Source: Pseudomonadota bacterium (GTDB taxonomy: Bacteria > Myxococcota_A > Bradymonadia > UBA4248). From it: 57,401 nt of DNA. The DNA lies in assembly GCA_017441205.1 (NCBI GenBank), contig JAFRYG010000211.1:1-57401 (forward strand), in the 5' to 3' direction. Position numbers and translations under genes: made by a program. A model generated the notes under the pieces. The model ran no database searches. It saw only the letters and a program-made list of their open reading frames with translations, and was not told where the DNA came from. Shown one piece after another: positions 1-7,156 of the stretch. How positions within the stretch are numbered: position 1 is the stretch's first letter; every line of letters starts with the position of its first letter.

Positions 1-208
1 CTTCATACATCGACTGAAATCTCGGGCAGGTGACTTCATCTTTCGAAACATCGACCATGCCGCTGATCATGTCGGCAGTGCCATTGATACCCATACATTG
101 AACGAATTCGTCGCCGTTCATTGAATTCAGGATTTCATCGCAGCTCGACAGTGTGACGAGACCGACGAGACTTGCAGAAACGGCAAGAGCATATTTAAAA
201 TGATTCAT
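1..208 (-). CDS. Partial lipoprotein (N-terminal part only)
   Basis: An open frame starts at ATG 206-208 on the minus strand and runs off the left window edge, so only about 69 residues are visible. It begins MNHFKYALAVSASLVGLV, a basic start and hydrophobic core, followed by a lipobox (LSSC) that predicts lipid attachment at Cys24. The mature part seen so far is acidic with two further cysteines and matches no family I recognise. The 312-bp spacer to secG is divergent, so this gene has its own promoter. The lipoprotein call is well supported; the function is unknown. Confidence 0.75.
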   Translation of the reverse strand, partial: MNHFKYALAVSASLVGLVTLSSCDEILNSMNGDEFVQCMGINGTADMISGMVDVSKDEVTCPRFQSMYE

Positions 209-520
209 CCGAGTGTTCCTTATTCGAAATTATTTTGCAAAGCCCGTAACGGGCAAACACTGAATCATAAAATTTTATTTTTCAAAACTCAATGAATGAG
301 CTGGATAAAATTGAAATGGTGTTCAAATTTATGCTTTTGGGGGAACGGATAATGATGCATCTCTGAATCGCAATATTGCGAATAATAGACAAAAATCTTG
401 CAATTCTCTGATAATCCCCGTAGTAAAGTGCGCCGCTCTTTTGTGGCGTGAGGCGCAGGACTGCGCTGCTGAGAATATTGTGCATAAAAAGCTTAGAAAT
501 ACTTAAGGAACGCATTTCCA
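209..520. other. Divergent intergenic region upstream of secG
   Basis: A 312-bp spacer between the partial lipoprotein (minus) and secG (plus). It is AT-rich near the lipoprotein start. It holds the small palindrome CGCAATATTGCG near 370-381 and an AAGGA ribosome-binding site just before the secG start. I see no convincing gene or consensus promoter. Confidence 0.5.
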
Positions 521-1183
521 ATGTTAACTCTGATTTATGTCATTTTTACCATCGTCTGCATATTTTTGGTCATTACAGTGCTTCTGCAGCCCGGTAAATC
601 GGGCGGATTGGGCGCAGCCTTTGGCGGCGGCGGCAATACGGTCTTTGGTGCCAGCGGCGGTACGCCCGTGTTCAGACGCATGACGACGGGTGCAGCAATT
701 TGCTTTATGGTTCTTAGCCTTGTGCTGGCATACCTTTCGTTGGATAAGAGCGTTACCGGCGAGGAACAGACCAAGAAACGTGGTCTGGATTTTGGGAGCA
801 CGCCTATCGAAGCTGGTGAATTGCCCGTGATTCCCGCCCCCGCAGCCCCCACAGCCCCCACAGCCCCTGCTCCCGTTGACGTCGTTCCAGCACCTGCAGC
901 CGCAGCCCCCGCAGCCCCCGCAGCAGCCCCTGCTCCAGTTGACGTAGTTCCAGCCCCTGCTCCCGCAGCCCCCGCAGTTGCAGCACCCGCCCCCGCGGCT
1001 GAAGCTCCTGCACCCGCAGCCCCTGCGGTCGCAGCCCCTGCAGCACCCGCCCCCGCAGTCGAAGCCCCTGCAGCCGCAGCCCCTGCAGCCGCAGCTCCTG
1101 CAGCACCCGCAGCACCCGCAGCCGCAGCTCCTGCAGCACCCGCCCCGGTCGCTGAAGCTCCCGCAGCTCCTGCAGCACCGTAA
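521..1183 (+). CDS. secG: Preprotein translocase subunit SecG with long Ala/Pro-rich tail
   Basis: SecG is the small inner-membrane subunit of the SecYEG protein-export channel. Residues 1-75 are a clear SecG domain: two membrane helices (about 3-22 and 50-70) joined by the conserved LLQPGKSGGLGAAFGGG loop. SecG is usually 75-130 aa; this protein is 220 aa because about 125 extra residues follow, almost all Ala and Pro with periodic Glu, Val and Asp (PAPVDVV, VAAPAP). The tail is in frame with no frameshift and ends in a stop shortly before a strong hairpin terminator. The tail could be an extended linker or cell-wall-spanning rod; its role is unknown. The start is supported by an upstream AAGGA. 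Confidence 0.93.
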   Translation: MLTLIYVIFTIVCIFLVITVLLQPGKSGGLGAAFGGGGNTVFGASGGTPVFRRMTTGAAICFMVLSLVLAYLSLDKSVTGEEQTKKRGLDFGSTPIEAGELPVIPAPAAPTAPTAPAPVDVVPAPAAAAPAAPAAAPAPVDVVPAPAPAAPAVAAPAPAAEAPAPAAPAVAAPAAPAPAVEAPAAAAPAAAAPAAPAAPAAAAPAAPAPVAEAPAAPAAP

Positions 1184-1203
1184 TAAGTCTATCATCTGGA
1201 TTT

Positions 1204-1231
1204 AAAAGCACCCGCAAGGGTGCTTTTTTTT
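1204..1231 (+). terminator. Rho-independent terminator of secG
   Basis: Stem GCACCC (1208-1213) and GGGTGC (1218-1223) with a GCAA loop, followed by eight T residues. It lies 20 bp after the secG stop. Confidence 0.9.
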
Positions 1232-1417
1232 ATTGTCAGCAGTATGCTGTGTGGGTAACATTCCCAACTGGAATTTAAATCATGGCGTATATTTCCCATT
1301 CGGATGGGGCTGGGATTTCGCATTCTGAAATTGCCTGAAATCAGCCCCGAAGCTTCGACACGGGAAAACAAGGGAAACTGCGAAAGCTTTGTGCTTCGAT
1401 ATGAAAGGAGAAGGAAT

Positions 1418-1966
1418 ATGGCCGATACAGAAGAGAAGAAAAAGAAGCCTGGATGTTTGATGGGGTGTTTGATCGCTTTTGGCATTTTGATTGCTATTTG
1501 CTTTGTCCTGGGGATTGTGGCAGCCATTGCGGTTCCTGGTTTCATGAAATACATCCAAGAGTCCAAAGCTGTGGAAGCCAAGACCAATCTTAAGGCTCTG
1601 GCTGACGGAGTCATTTCATATCACGATGCCAACGAGCATTTTTTGGAAATGCCGGACGGAGCTCGCCTCGGGCCGGTAGTCGACAGCTCAACAATCGGTA
1701 GGAAAAACGCTCCGAATACGTCAGATTTTGAAGTGTCCCCCTGGAAGGATTTTCACTTCATGATCTTTACGCCCTATTACTATAGCTATTTTTATTCGAC
1801 GAAAACGACGCCATCCGGAACGGTCGTTCAGATTACAGCGAGTGCAAGTCTGGAAGAGGAATGTGATTCGGTATTCTATATGATCATCGACGAAAAGGGT
1901 GCCTCAGATGTGCTCACGGGCGATGCTTCTCTCTGCAATCCTCTTGGTATCGTTAACGTTAAATAA
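1418..1966 (+). CDS. Type IV pilin-like single-span membrane protein
   Basis: The chosen start, ATG 1418, has a strong AAGGAGAAGGA site just upstream; the open frame extends 38 codons further 5' without support. The 182-aa product has a short Lys/Glu-rich N-terminus ending KKKKPG, then a hydrophobic segment (about residues 13-43) that runs into VPGFMKYIQESKAVEAKTNLKAL. That pattern of a hydrophobic helix followed by an amphipathic helix is typical of type IV pilin and pseudopilin N-terminal domains. The globular remainder has Tyr-rich strands and two cysteines near the C-terminus. No canonical prepilin peptidase site (G followed by FTLIE) is present, so it may stay as a membrane-anchored pilin-fold protein. 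Function is unassigned. Confidence 0.7.
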   Translation: MADTEEKKKKPGCLMGCLIAFGILIAICFVLGIVAAIAVPGFMKYIQESKAVEAKTNLKALADGVISYHDANEHFLEMPDGARLGPVVDSSTIGRKNAPNTSDFEVSPWKDFHFMIFTPYYYSYFYSTKTTPSGTVVQITASASLEEECDSVFYMIIDEKGASDVLTGDASLCNPLGIVNVK

Positions 1967-2115
1967 GGCTCTGTTGTACGAGTGTGGATATTTGTTCGCC
2001 GATAGCTGCAATAGGGGCGATCGTATTGATTGGGGATTTGTGTTTAATCTTTCTCGTTTTTGATTGTCTGTGATAAATAAATCAATTGCTTATATTGCAT
2101 TTTTGGGAGGTAATA

Positions 2116-3192
2116 ATGTCAATCCTTAAGCTCATCGCTGGTGTTGGTCTGTTGCTTGGCGTGATTTCGCTGGTTGTTGAAATTCGCAAAAAAGGCAAGC
2201 GTTCGTTATGGGTATATGTCGTGCTCGTTGCGGCATCGGCATTTTTGCTCGTAGTGGCTGGCGTGTCGAATACTAAGCTCCAGGAGCGGAAGGCTGCGGA
2301 ACTTGTTGCAGTGGATAATGTTCAGGGTGAACCAGACGTTCAGATTGGTCAGAATGCTGAACCTGCTGTACCAGCGGCAGAAGCAGCGGATACGGCGGAT
2401 ACTCAGGGTGAACCGGAAGCTGCACCAGATGCTGCTCCCGAACAGGATACAGCTGCACCGGAGGCTGCTCCCGAACCTGAAGAAGCTGCGGCTGCTCCTG
2501 CTCAAAACAATGCAGCTCCAGCAGCTCCAGCAGCTCCAGCAGCCCCCGCTGCTCCTGCCGATGCATTGGCACCGATTGCGGATGCAGGCGCGCCGCTTGA
2601 GGATCAGAAGATCAATGACCCTATCGTTTTTTCGGCTAAAAAATCCCGAAAGAATCCAAAGGGTTCCGATATTGTCGATTATGCCTGGGATTTCGGTGAC
2701 GGCGTTTCGGCAAAAGGCGTCAGTGCAAAGCATTCCTATCCTTCGGTTGGTACCTATACGGTAACGCTGACGGTGACCGATGCGGATGGGCGTTCGGCGA
2801 CTGCTACCAGGATGATTGAAGTAACCCGTCCCGAAAATAAGATTAGATTTGCATCCAAAGCGCTTCCGGATGCTTCTGATGTCACAGAATCTCCCGAAAC
2901 GATCAACGGGACATTCCATAAGACATATACCGGCTCTCGCCTGAATCTTGATGTTTCCGGGTTTATTCTGGCCGGCAGCAGCTGTAAATGCGAGATCGTG
3001 GCAGCCATTCATGGGCCTGGATGTTCGATTGTTCGCAACAAGGTTCTGCAGGATGGCGGCGAGGGGGATTTGGTCGTCAAAGCATCCTGCAAGGGAGATC
3101 CCGGTGATCATACATGGTCAGTGGAGCGAAAGGTTTCCGGCAGTTGTCCCTGCACATTCTCAAACGTCAAAATTGACGGATTTGAGTATTAA
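2116..3192 (+). CDS. PKD-domain protein with two N-terminal membrane helices
   Basis: The start at 2116 follows GGGAGG; an earlier in-frame ATG at 2086 lacks a binding site. The 358-aa product has two predicted membrane segments (about 4-22 and 31-50) separated by a basic turn, then about 110 residues rich in Ala, Pro, Glu and Asp, then a PKD-type beta domain with the signature WDFGDG...HSYPSVGTYTVTLTVTDADG (about 185-245). A C-terminal domain of about 100 residues carries several cysteines (CKC, CSI, CPC) likely to form disulfides, so the bulk is periplasmic or extracellular. PKD domains mediate protein or glycan contacts; the partner here is unknown. The gene converges on the sigma factor gene and shares a bidirectional terminator with it. 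Confidence 0.75.
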   Translation: MSILKLIAGVGLLLGVISLVVEIRKKGKRSLWVYVVLVAASAFLLVVAGVSNTKLQERKAAELVAVDNVQGEPDVQIGQNAEPAVPAAEAADTADTQGEPEAAPDAAPEQDTAAPEAAPEPEEAAAAPAQNNAAPAAPAAPAAPAAPADALAPIADAGAPLEDQKINDPIVFSAKKSRKNPKGSDIVDYAWDFGDGVSAKGVSAKHSYPSVGTYTVTLTVTDADGRSATATRMIEVTRPENKIRFASKALPDASDVTESPETINGTFHKTYTGSRLNLDVSGFILAGSSCKCEIVAAIHGPGCSIVRNKVLQDGGEGDLVVKASCKGDPGDHTWSVERKVSGSCPCTFSNVKIDGFEY

Positions 3193-3210
3193 AACTCAGG
3201 ATTATCTCAA

Positions 3211-3244
3211 AAAAAAGAGTCCGCATCATGCGGACTCTTTTTTT
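3211..3244. terminator. Bidirectional terminator between convergent genes
   Basis: Perfect stem GAGTCCGCA (3217-3225) and TGCGGACTC (3229-3237) with a 3-nt loop, an A-run on the left and a T-run on the right. It can serve both the PKD gene (plus) and the sigma factor gene (minus). Confidence 0.9.
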
Positions 3245-3331
3245 GGCTCAGAGCAATGAAAGACATGGTCTTTGGAACATTGCATATTCACGCTGGTTAA
3301 ACATCGCCTCTCATTTTGCTCATTTGCTGTT

Positions 3332-4510
3332 TCAGACATCGATAAACGTCGCAATATCGCCGTCGATGCGCTGCATGATGTATTCCTTGAACCTGTCCTT
3401 GAGTCTCGCTTCGATTTGCCGGATGCGTTCCTTGCTGATGTGATATTCGGCTCCGAGTTCTGCGAGTGTGATCGGATCATCCGACATGAGCCGCCTGTTC
3501 CAGAGCGCCTGTTCACGTGGATCTGTAATGGATGCGCCGAATTTGACCATGATATCGTGGACTTTTGAATAGAATTCCTCGTTGGCGACTTCCTGTTCCG
3601 GCGTGGCATTGCCGTCTTTTAAAAGCTCACCAATGGTGACATTTTCGTAACCGGGGGCCGTTTGATCGATGCTCAGAGCCGGCGCATCGAGTTGTCTGGA
3701 AACATCGATGACATCCTGTTCCGAGACACCGAGCTTTTCGGCGACCAGAGCCGGCGTCGGATTGGTATGACCTTCCTGCTGGAGCTGGTTGCGGGCCTTG
3801 CGCAGGTTATAGAACAGCTTTCGGCCGGCTCGCGTCGATCCGATGCGTATGGGCTGGAAATGATTCATCAAATAGTTGAGGATCATCGCGCGAATCCAAT
3901 ACTGCGCATATGATGTGAATTTGACGTGACGGTATGGATCGTACCTTTGGATGGCTTCCGAAAGCCCTACGTTGCCTTCCTGAATGAGTTCGAGCAAATT
4001 GGCCCATCGGCGCTTGTATTCCCTGGCGATTTTGACCACGAGCCGGAGATTTGTCAGGACGAGCAGCTGTGCTGCCTCAAGATCGTTCTGCTGCTTATAG
4101 CGAATGGCGAGTTTTTGCTGATTTTCTGCATCCAGAATGGGATGATTTCGGATATGCGACAAATAGAGCGTGAGGGGATCAGATGCCGATTCCGATGCGT
4201 AGTATTTGGGTTTGAAGGCACTCCGCAGGGCGAGCATGCCTTCGGAGGAATTCACATCGACATCGAGGGTTTCGTAGTGCTTATCTGAAGATTTTTCGGC
4301 ATTCGCGATGATGGCAGGGTCCGGCAGCAGATCCGGATCCGTGATTTCGATGTCCGGGAAATTATTGTCATCGTTCAGCGCGGCTTCAGATATATCATCC
4401 AGAATGGCTTCATCATCCAAAACATCCACGTCTGAGATTGTTTCTGTCTCGGCTGGTTCTGTGATGGCTGGTGTATTTTGTTCGATGTCGTTTTTTTTCG
4501 TTCTTTTCAT
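3332..4510 (-). CDS. RNA polymerase sigma-32-type (RpoH-like) sigma factor
   Basis: A 392-aa sigma-70 family factor. After an acidic N-terminal extension of about 100 residues it has region 1.2 (DPLTLYLSHI, near 111), region 2 (LVVKIAREYKRRWANLLELIQEGN through FTSYAQYWIRA, about 150-210), and region 4 with helix-turn-helix ITLAELGAEYHISKERIRQIEA (about 347-368). Residues 229-237 (GRKLFYNLR) closely match the RpoH box that separates sigma-32 from other groups. The factor likely drives a heat-shock or developmental regulon, as the several RpoH-like factors of myxobacteria do (established for the family, inferred here). The acidic N-terminal extension is longer than in E. coli RpoH (284 aa in total). 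The gene is monocistronic, followed by the terminator at 3211-3244. Confidence 0.88.
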   Translation of the reverse strand: MKRTKKNDIEQNTPAITEPAETETISDVDVLDDEAILDDISEAALNDDNNFPDIEITDPDLLPDPAIIANAEKSSDKHYETLDVDVNSSEGMLALRSAFKPKYYASESASDPLTLYLSHIRNHPILDAENQQKLAIRYKQQNDLEAAQLLVLTNLRLVVKIAREYKRRWANLLELIQEGNVGLSEAIQRYDPYRHVKFTSYAQYWIRAMILNYLMNHFQPIRIGSTRAGRKLFYNLRKARNQLQQEGHTNPTPALVAEKLGVSEQDVIDVSRQLDAPALSIDQTAPGYENVTIGELLKDGNATPEQEVANEEFYSKVHDIMVKFGASITDPREQALWNRRLMSDDPITLAELGAEYHISKERIRQIEARLKDRFKEYIMQRIDGDIATFIDV

Positions 4511-4602
4511 TGCTTAAACCTCAGTGGGCTTCAAAACCCGGGCACTAAGAATAAACATTGATGAGGTTTTGAAAAGTCCGAAAAAAGAAAAAAGTGGAGC
4601 TT

Positions 4603-4661
4603 TGAGTTTAGTTGGGAGTTGGGAGTTGTGAGTTGGGAGTTGGGAATTGGGAGTTGGGAGT
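4603..4661 (+). repeat. GAGTTGGGAGTT simple array
   Basis: About eight imperfect 7-8 bp units of the type GGGAGTT with variants GTGAGTT and GGAATT. The same motif recurs at 4822-4850, 8695-8720 (inverted), 9796-9836, 9911-9941, 10317-10350 (inverted) and 44341-44366. Confidence 0.85.
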
Positions 4662-4764
4662 CACGCTATCACAAAGGTTCTTGCCAAAATACCGGTAAAT
4701 GCATTCACCACTCCAAGCACTATTCACTATTCACTATTCACTAACATCAGTCGTCTTCTTGTTC

Positions 4765-4816
4765 TCAGTCCAACTCCAATCCTCAGGTCATTCATTCACC
4801 TCTCAAAACTCAAAAC
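4765..4816 (+). repeat. Dispersed 52-bp repeat, copy A
   Basis: This 52-bp segment matches the reverse complement of 57326-57377 at about 50 of 52 positions. Both copies border TTGAGTTTTGAG-type arrays. No coding role is visible. Confidence 0.85.
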
Positions 4817-4821
4817 TCATC

Positions 4822-4850
4822 ATGAGTTGGGAGTTGGAAGTTGGGAGTTA
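4822..4850 (+). repeat. GAGTTGGGAGTT simple array
   Basis: Four units of GAGTTGG/GAGTTGGAA type immediately right of the 52-bp repeat. Confidence 0.8.
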
Positions 4851-4940
4851 GTCTTCTATTTACCTAATTCTTTAACTAGGGTTCTAACGGGCTTTTGGTT
4901 GGGCTGATAAAAGAAGTCTGCAGGACTTCACGTTTTGCAG

Positions 4941-5097
4941 CCCCCGGTTTGAGCGCAGCGAATACCGGGGGAATAAAGAAGACATCCCCTCATCTTTATC
5001 CCAGATTTTTCTGCCCGAAGGGCAGGAAAATTTGGGATGGGGAATAAGAAAATGCCCATGTTTACCCCCGGCAGCTGCGCAACCTGTGGCTATTAAA
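4941..5097. repeat. CCCCGG/CCGGGG element with long internal hairpin
   Basis: It opens with CCCCCGG (4941-4947) and CCGGGGG (4965-4971) around a 17-nt loop. Then comes a long hairpin, arms 4998-5016 and 5020-5038 (17 of 19 pairs), and a degenerate CCCCCGG unit near 5065. The same architecture appears at 42610-42757 with different hairpin sequence, so it is a repeat family rather than a one-off terminator. Confidence 0.7.
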
Positions 5098-5147
5098 CTG
5101 AATCGTTGCCGTCTCTAACAATCATTATGCATTACGCATTGACCATT

Positions 5148-5177
5148 AAAAAAGGCACCGCAAACGGTGCCTTTTTT
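5148..5177 (-). terminator. Terminator of the LolA-like gene
   Basis: Stem GGCACCG (5154-5160) and CGGTGCC (5165-5171). The flanking A-run becomes a U-run on the minus strand. It lies 13 bp past the stop of the gene at 5191. Confidence 0.9.
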
Positions 5178-5190
5178 ACATTCGCAGCGA

Positions 5191-6222
5191 TTAGAGGCTC
5201 TTGAGCAGCCAGCGTTTGGAGAATGTGTCGTCCGGAATGTTCTGGTCGCATTTTTCTTCGGGAACGAAGTTCTCGGTGATGTGTTTTGTGGCAGCATCCG
5301 TCACTTTGATGTGCGTATAAATAAGGTGACCGTTGCCGAGATCCTTGGGTTCCATGCGTTCCTGGGTTTTGATAAGTTTGCCGGATTCATCGTAGTATTC
5401 GATGTAGTCCATGAACATGAGTTTTTTGTCGAGTTTGATGACGAGTTTTGGATAGGGCAAAAGATCTTCGGCGGAGAGTTCTTTTCCGTCTTTGACGGTT
5501 TTGAGTTTGAGCTGCAATGTAACGTGAGTGCCGCCATCGGAATTGAGGTCGATGATTTTGACGATATCATAGTCGTCAGCCATGTAAATCATGGACATAT
5601 CGTCCATGGACCAGTCGGAGCCGTAGAAACTCTGACGTTTTGCATGTGCACCGACGCGGCGGACTTTGTCTGCACCGGCCAGACGGGCATACACTTCGCT
5701 GCGGCCTTTTGTGACGACGCCCATACCTCTCATTTCGGCGGGATCGTAGAAGCGGACGGCGCGCTTGTTGGTACCTTTGGTAAAGGTTTCGAAGTTATAG
5801 GTGACATTTTTGTGGACGCCGCCGTTGAGGACCATTTTGGTTTTAATCCACTGATCCTTGAACGGGTTGTGGTTTTTGTCGACCTTTTTGAGCATTTCGG
5901 TTGCGCCGGCGATATCGTTGATATCTTTAATATAGTTGCCGTTGGCAGCCTTGGGGGCGGGAGCCGGTGCCGGTGCGGCGGCGGGAGCCGGTGCAGGTGC
6001 GGGAGCCGGTGCGGCAGCGGGAGCAGGGGCAGCAGGAGCCGGTGCGGCAGCGGGAGCAGGGGCTGCGGCGGGCGCAGGTGCAGGTGCTGGTTCTGCAGCA
6101 GGAGCCGGTGCGGCTGCGGGCGCGGGAGCCGGATCTGCGGCGGGAGCCGGATCCTGGGCAAAGGCAACAGAGGAGCAAAGCATCAGACCTGCAAATGCAA
6201 ACGCGAATTTATTGAACTGCAT
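5191..6222 (-). CDS. LolA-like outer-membrane lipoprotein-sorting family protein with Ala/Pro linker
   Basis: A 343-aa secreted protein. Residues 1-23 are a signal peptide cleaved after AFA. Residues 24-92 are an Ala/Pro linker. The remaining 250 residues resemble the family annotated outer membrane lipoprotein-sorting protein (LolA-like fold): RFYDPAEMRGMGVV, the Arg-rich KVRRVGAHAKRQSFYGSDWSMDDM block and a final beta strand with FSKRWLLKSL. In that family the SF.GSD-x-S-x-(D/E)D block is the most conserved part. It probably carries or senses lipid or lipoprotein in the periplasm; the exact cargo is unknown. The start is fixed by AAAGGAG 10 bp upstream. The gene is followed by its own hairpin terminator. 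The Ala/Pro linker parallels those in SecG and the PKD protein nearby. Confidence 0.8.
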   Translation of the reverse strand: MQFNKFAFAFAGLMLCSSVAFAQDPAPAADPAPAPAAAPAPAAEPAPAPAPAAAPAPAAAPAPAAPAPAAAPAPAPAPAPAAAPAPAPAPKAANGNYIKDINDIAGATEMLKKVDKNHNPFKDQWIKTKMVLNGGVHKNVTYNFETFTKGTNKRAVRFYDPAEMRGMGVVTKGRSEVYARLAGADKVRRVGAHAKRQSFYGSDWSMDDMSMIYMADDYDIVKIIDLNSDGGTHVTLQLKLKTVKDGKELSAEDLLPYPKLVIKLDKKLMFMDYIEYYDESGKLIKTQERMEPKDLGNGHLIYTHIKVTDAATKHITENFVPEEKCDQNIPDDTFSKRWLLKSL

Positions 6223-6336
6223 GAGAAATCTCCTTTAAATGAAAACTGCCATTTGAGTAAACGGCGAGTAAACTGCCGCATTAACGAATGTAAATCGCAG
6301 GTATTCAATTTTTTGTGATGTCGGGACAAAATAAAA

Positions 6337-6367
6337 ACGCCGCGTATCCCGCAGGGATAGCGGCGTT
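6337..6367. repeat. Nested palindrome (family N)
   Basis: Outer arms AACGCCGC and GCGGCGTT enclose inner arms TATCCC and GGGATA around a GCA loop. It lies downstream of the minus-strand gene ending at 6442. Related nested palindromes with different arm sequence occur at 21881, 30166, 36130, 46966, 48944, 55738 and 55945. Confidence 0.8.
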
Positions 6368-6411
6368 GGTGAGCCGTATGCGCGGAGCGCACAGGCGAGC
6401 AGCGAGCTGTA

Positions 6412-6433
6412 GAGCCGTTTTGTAAAACGGCTC
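6412..6433 (-). terminator. Perfect inverted repeat 3' of the coiled-coil gene
   Basis: GAGCCGTTTT (6412-6421) and AAAACGGCTC (6424-6433), 8 bp past the stop of the gene at 6442-6768. The arms end in T/A tracts, consistent with a terminator for the mazG-containing operon. Confidence 0.6.
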
Positions 6434-6441
6434 AAAGCGAG

Positions 6442-6768
6442 TCATTTAAACAAATCAATATCGAAGTCTTCTTTGATTTCGTCGCCGCCGATCTGTTCAT
6501 CCATGGAATCCTGGATCTCATTGAGCTGATCCTGAATTGCCGTATGTGAATCCTTGAGCAGGACCTGGGTGGATTTTTTGAGATCGCTGAGTCGGTTGCG
6601 CTGTTCAATCTTGAGATCGCGCAGAGCTTTCATGATTTTTCGCTGATTTTCCTGGATTTCGGAAAGCTGCGTCTGGATGGCCAGCATGGCATCGATGAGT
6701 GTTTGGGCATCGCTCATCGTGTTTGATTTCATAAGAACGGACAGTATCGAAGAAGCATTAACGGCCAT
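6442..6768 (-). CDS. Small coiled-coil protein downstream of mazG
   Basis: A 108-aa product starting at ATG 6766-6768, which overlaps the mazG stop by 11 bp; a longer frame to 6813 would sit inside mazG and lacks need. The sequence is dominated by heptad-like helix (about 18-90: LIDAMLAIQTQLSEIQENQRKIMKALRDLKIEQRNRLSDLKK) with no membrane span or cysteines. It ends in an acidic DEIKEDFDIDLFK tail. It likely forms a cytoplasmic coiled-coil dimer. It is the last gene of the pfk-mazG operon. I recognise no family. Confidence 0.65.
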   Translation of the reverse strand: MAVNASSILSVLMKSNTMSDAQTLIDAMLAIQTQLSEIQENQRKIMKALRDLKIEQRNRLSDLKKSTQVLLKDSHTAIQDQLNEIQDSMDEQIGGDEIKEDFDIDLFK

Positions 6769-7156
6769 TTCGTTCTCCCTGCTTGACTTGCTGCCAGACG
6801 AGTTCAAGCTCATCCTGTGATAAATCGGACGTCTGGCGTCCGGATTGGTGAATCAGCGCCTCGAGTGCCTGATAGCGACGCTCGAATTTGGTCACCCCGC
6901 GAAGGAATGCACTGTCGGAATCAATCTGCATTTTCCGGTTAAAATTGACAAGTGCGAAATAGAGATCACCCACTTCTTCGCTGATATGATCGAGCGTGTC
7001 GTGATTGTGAAGAGCTTCGCGGATCTCGCCAATTTCCTCGACGAGTTTGTCCAGAACATCCTCGGGGCAGTTCCAGTCGAAGCCGCATTGCGCGGCTTTC
7101 GAGGAAATGGCAAGTGCACGACTGGCAGTCGTTTGTGTTTCGGATTCGTCGATCAT
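6758..7156 (-). CDS. mazG: MazG-type nucleoside triphosphate pyrophosphohydrolase
   Basis: A 132-aa single-domain all-alpha NTP pyrophosphohydrolase that converts (d)NTPs to NMPs and PPi, clearing aberrant nucleotides. The metal-binding pattern is visible as E40-E41-x-x-E44 (EEIGE) and E60-E61-x-x-D64 (EEVGD), followed by the LYFALVNF helix typical of MazG. It is about half the length of E. coli MazG (263 aa, two tandem domains). The start is ATG 7154-7156, overlapping the phosphofructokinase stop as ATGA, so translation is coupled; an open frame upstream of this lies within pfk. The 3' end overlaps the coiled-coil gene. Confidence 0.88.
   Translation of the reverse strand: MIDESETQTTASRALAISSKAAQCGFDWNCPEDVLDKLVEEIGEIREALHNHDTLDHISEEVGDLYFALVNFNRKMQIDSDSAFLRGVTKFERRYQALEALIHQSGRQTSDLSQDELELVWQQVKQGERNGR

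Larger units (their letters stand above)
4511..5147. other. Gene-free, repeat-filled spacer
   Basis: About 640 bp without a credible gene between the sigma factor (minus) and the LolA-like gene (minus). It holds two GAGTTGGGAGTT arrays (4603-4661 and 4822-4850), a short CACTATT repeat (about 4719-4742), one copy of a 52-bp dispersed repeat (4765-4816), and a CCCCGG/CCGGGG palindromic element with a long internal hairpin (4941-5097). Short open frames here fall inside repeats and are not believable genes. Confidence 0.7.

Noticed and set aside
4647..4907. Open frame of 86 codons in the spacer
   Set aside because: It reads through GAGTT arrays and the 52-bp repeat; the shared peptide ILRSFIHLSKLKT with the frame at 57034-57387 is explained by the dispersed repeat, not by homology.
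5167..6318. Plus-strand open frame of about 380 codons, Gly/Cys/Arg-rich
   Set aside because: Antisense shadow of the LolA-like gene and its Ala/Pro linker, which reads as Gly/Arg/Cys on the other strand.
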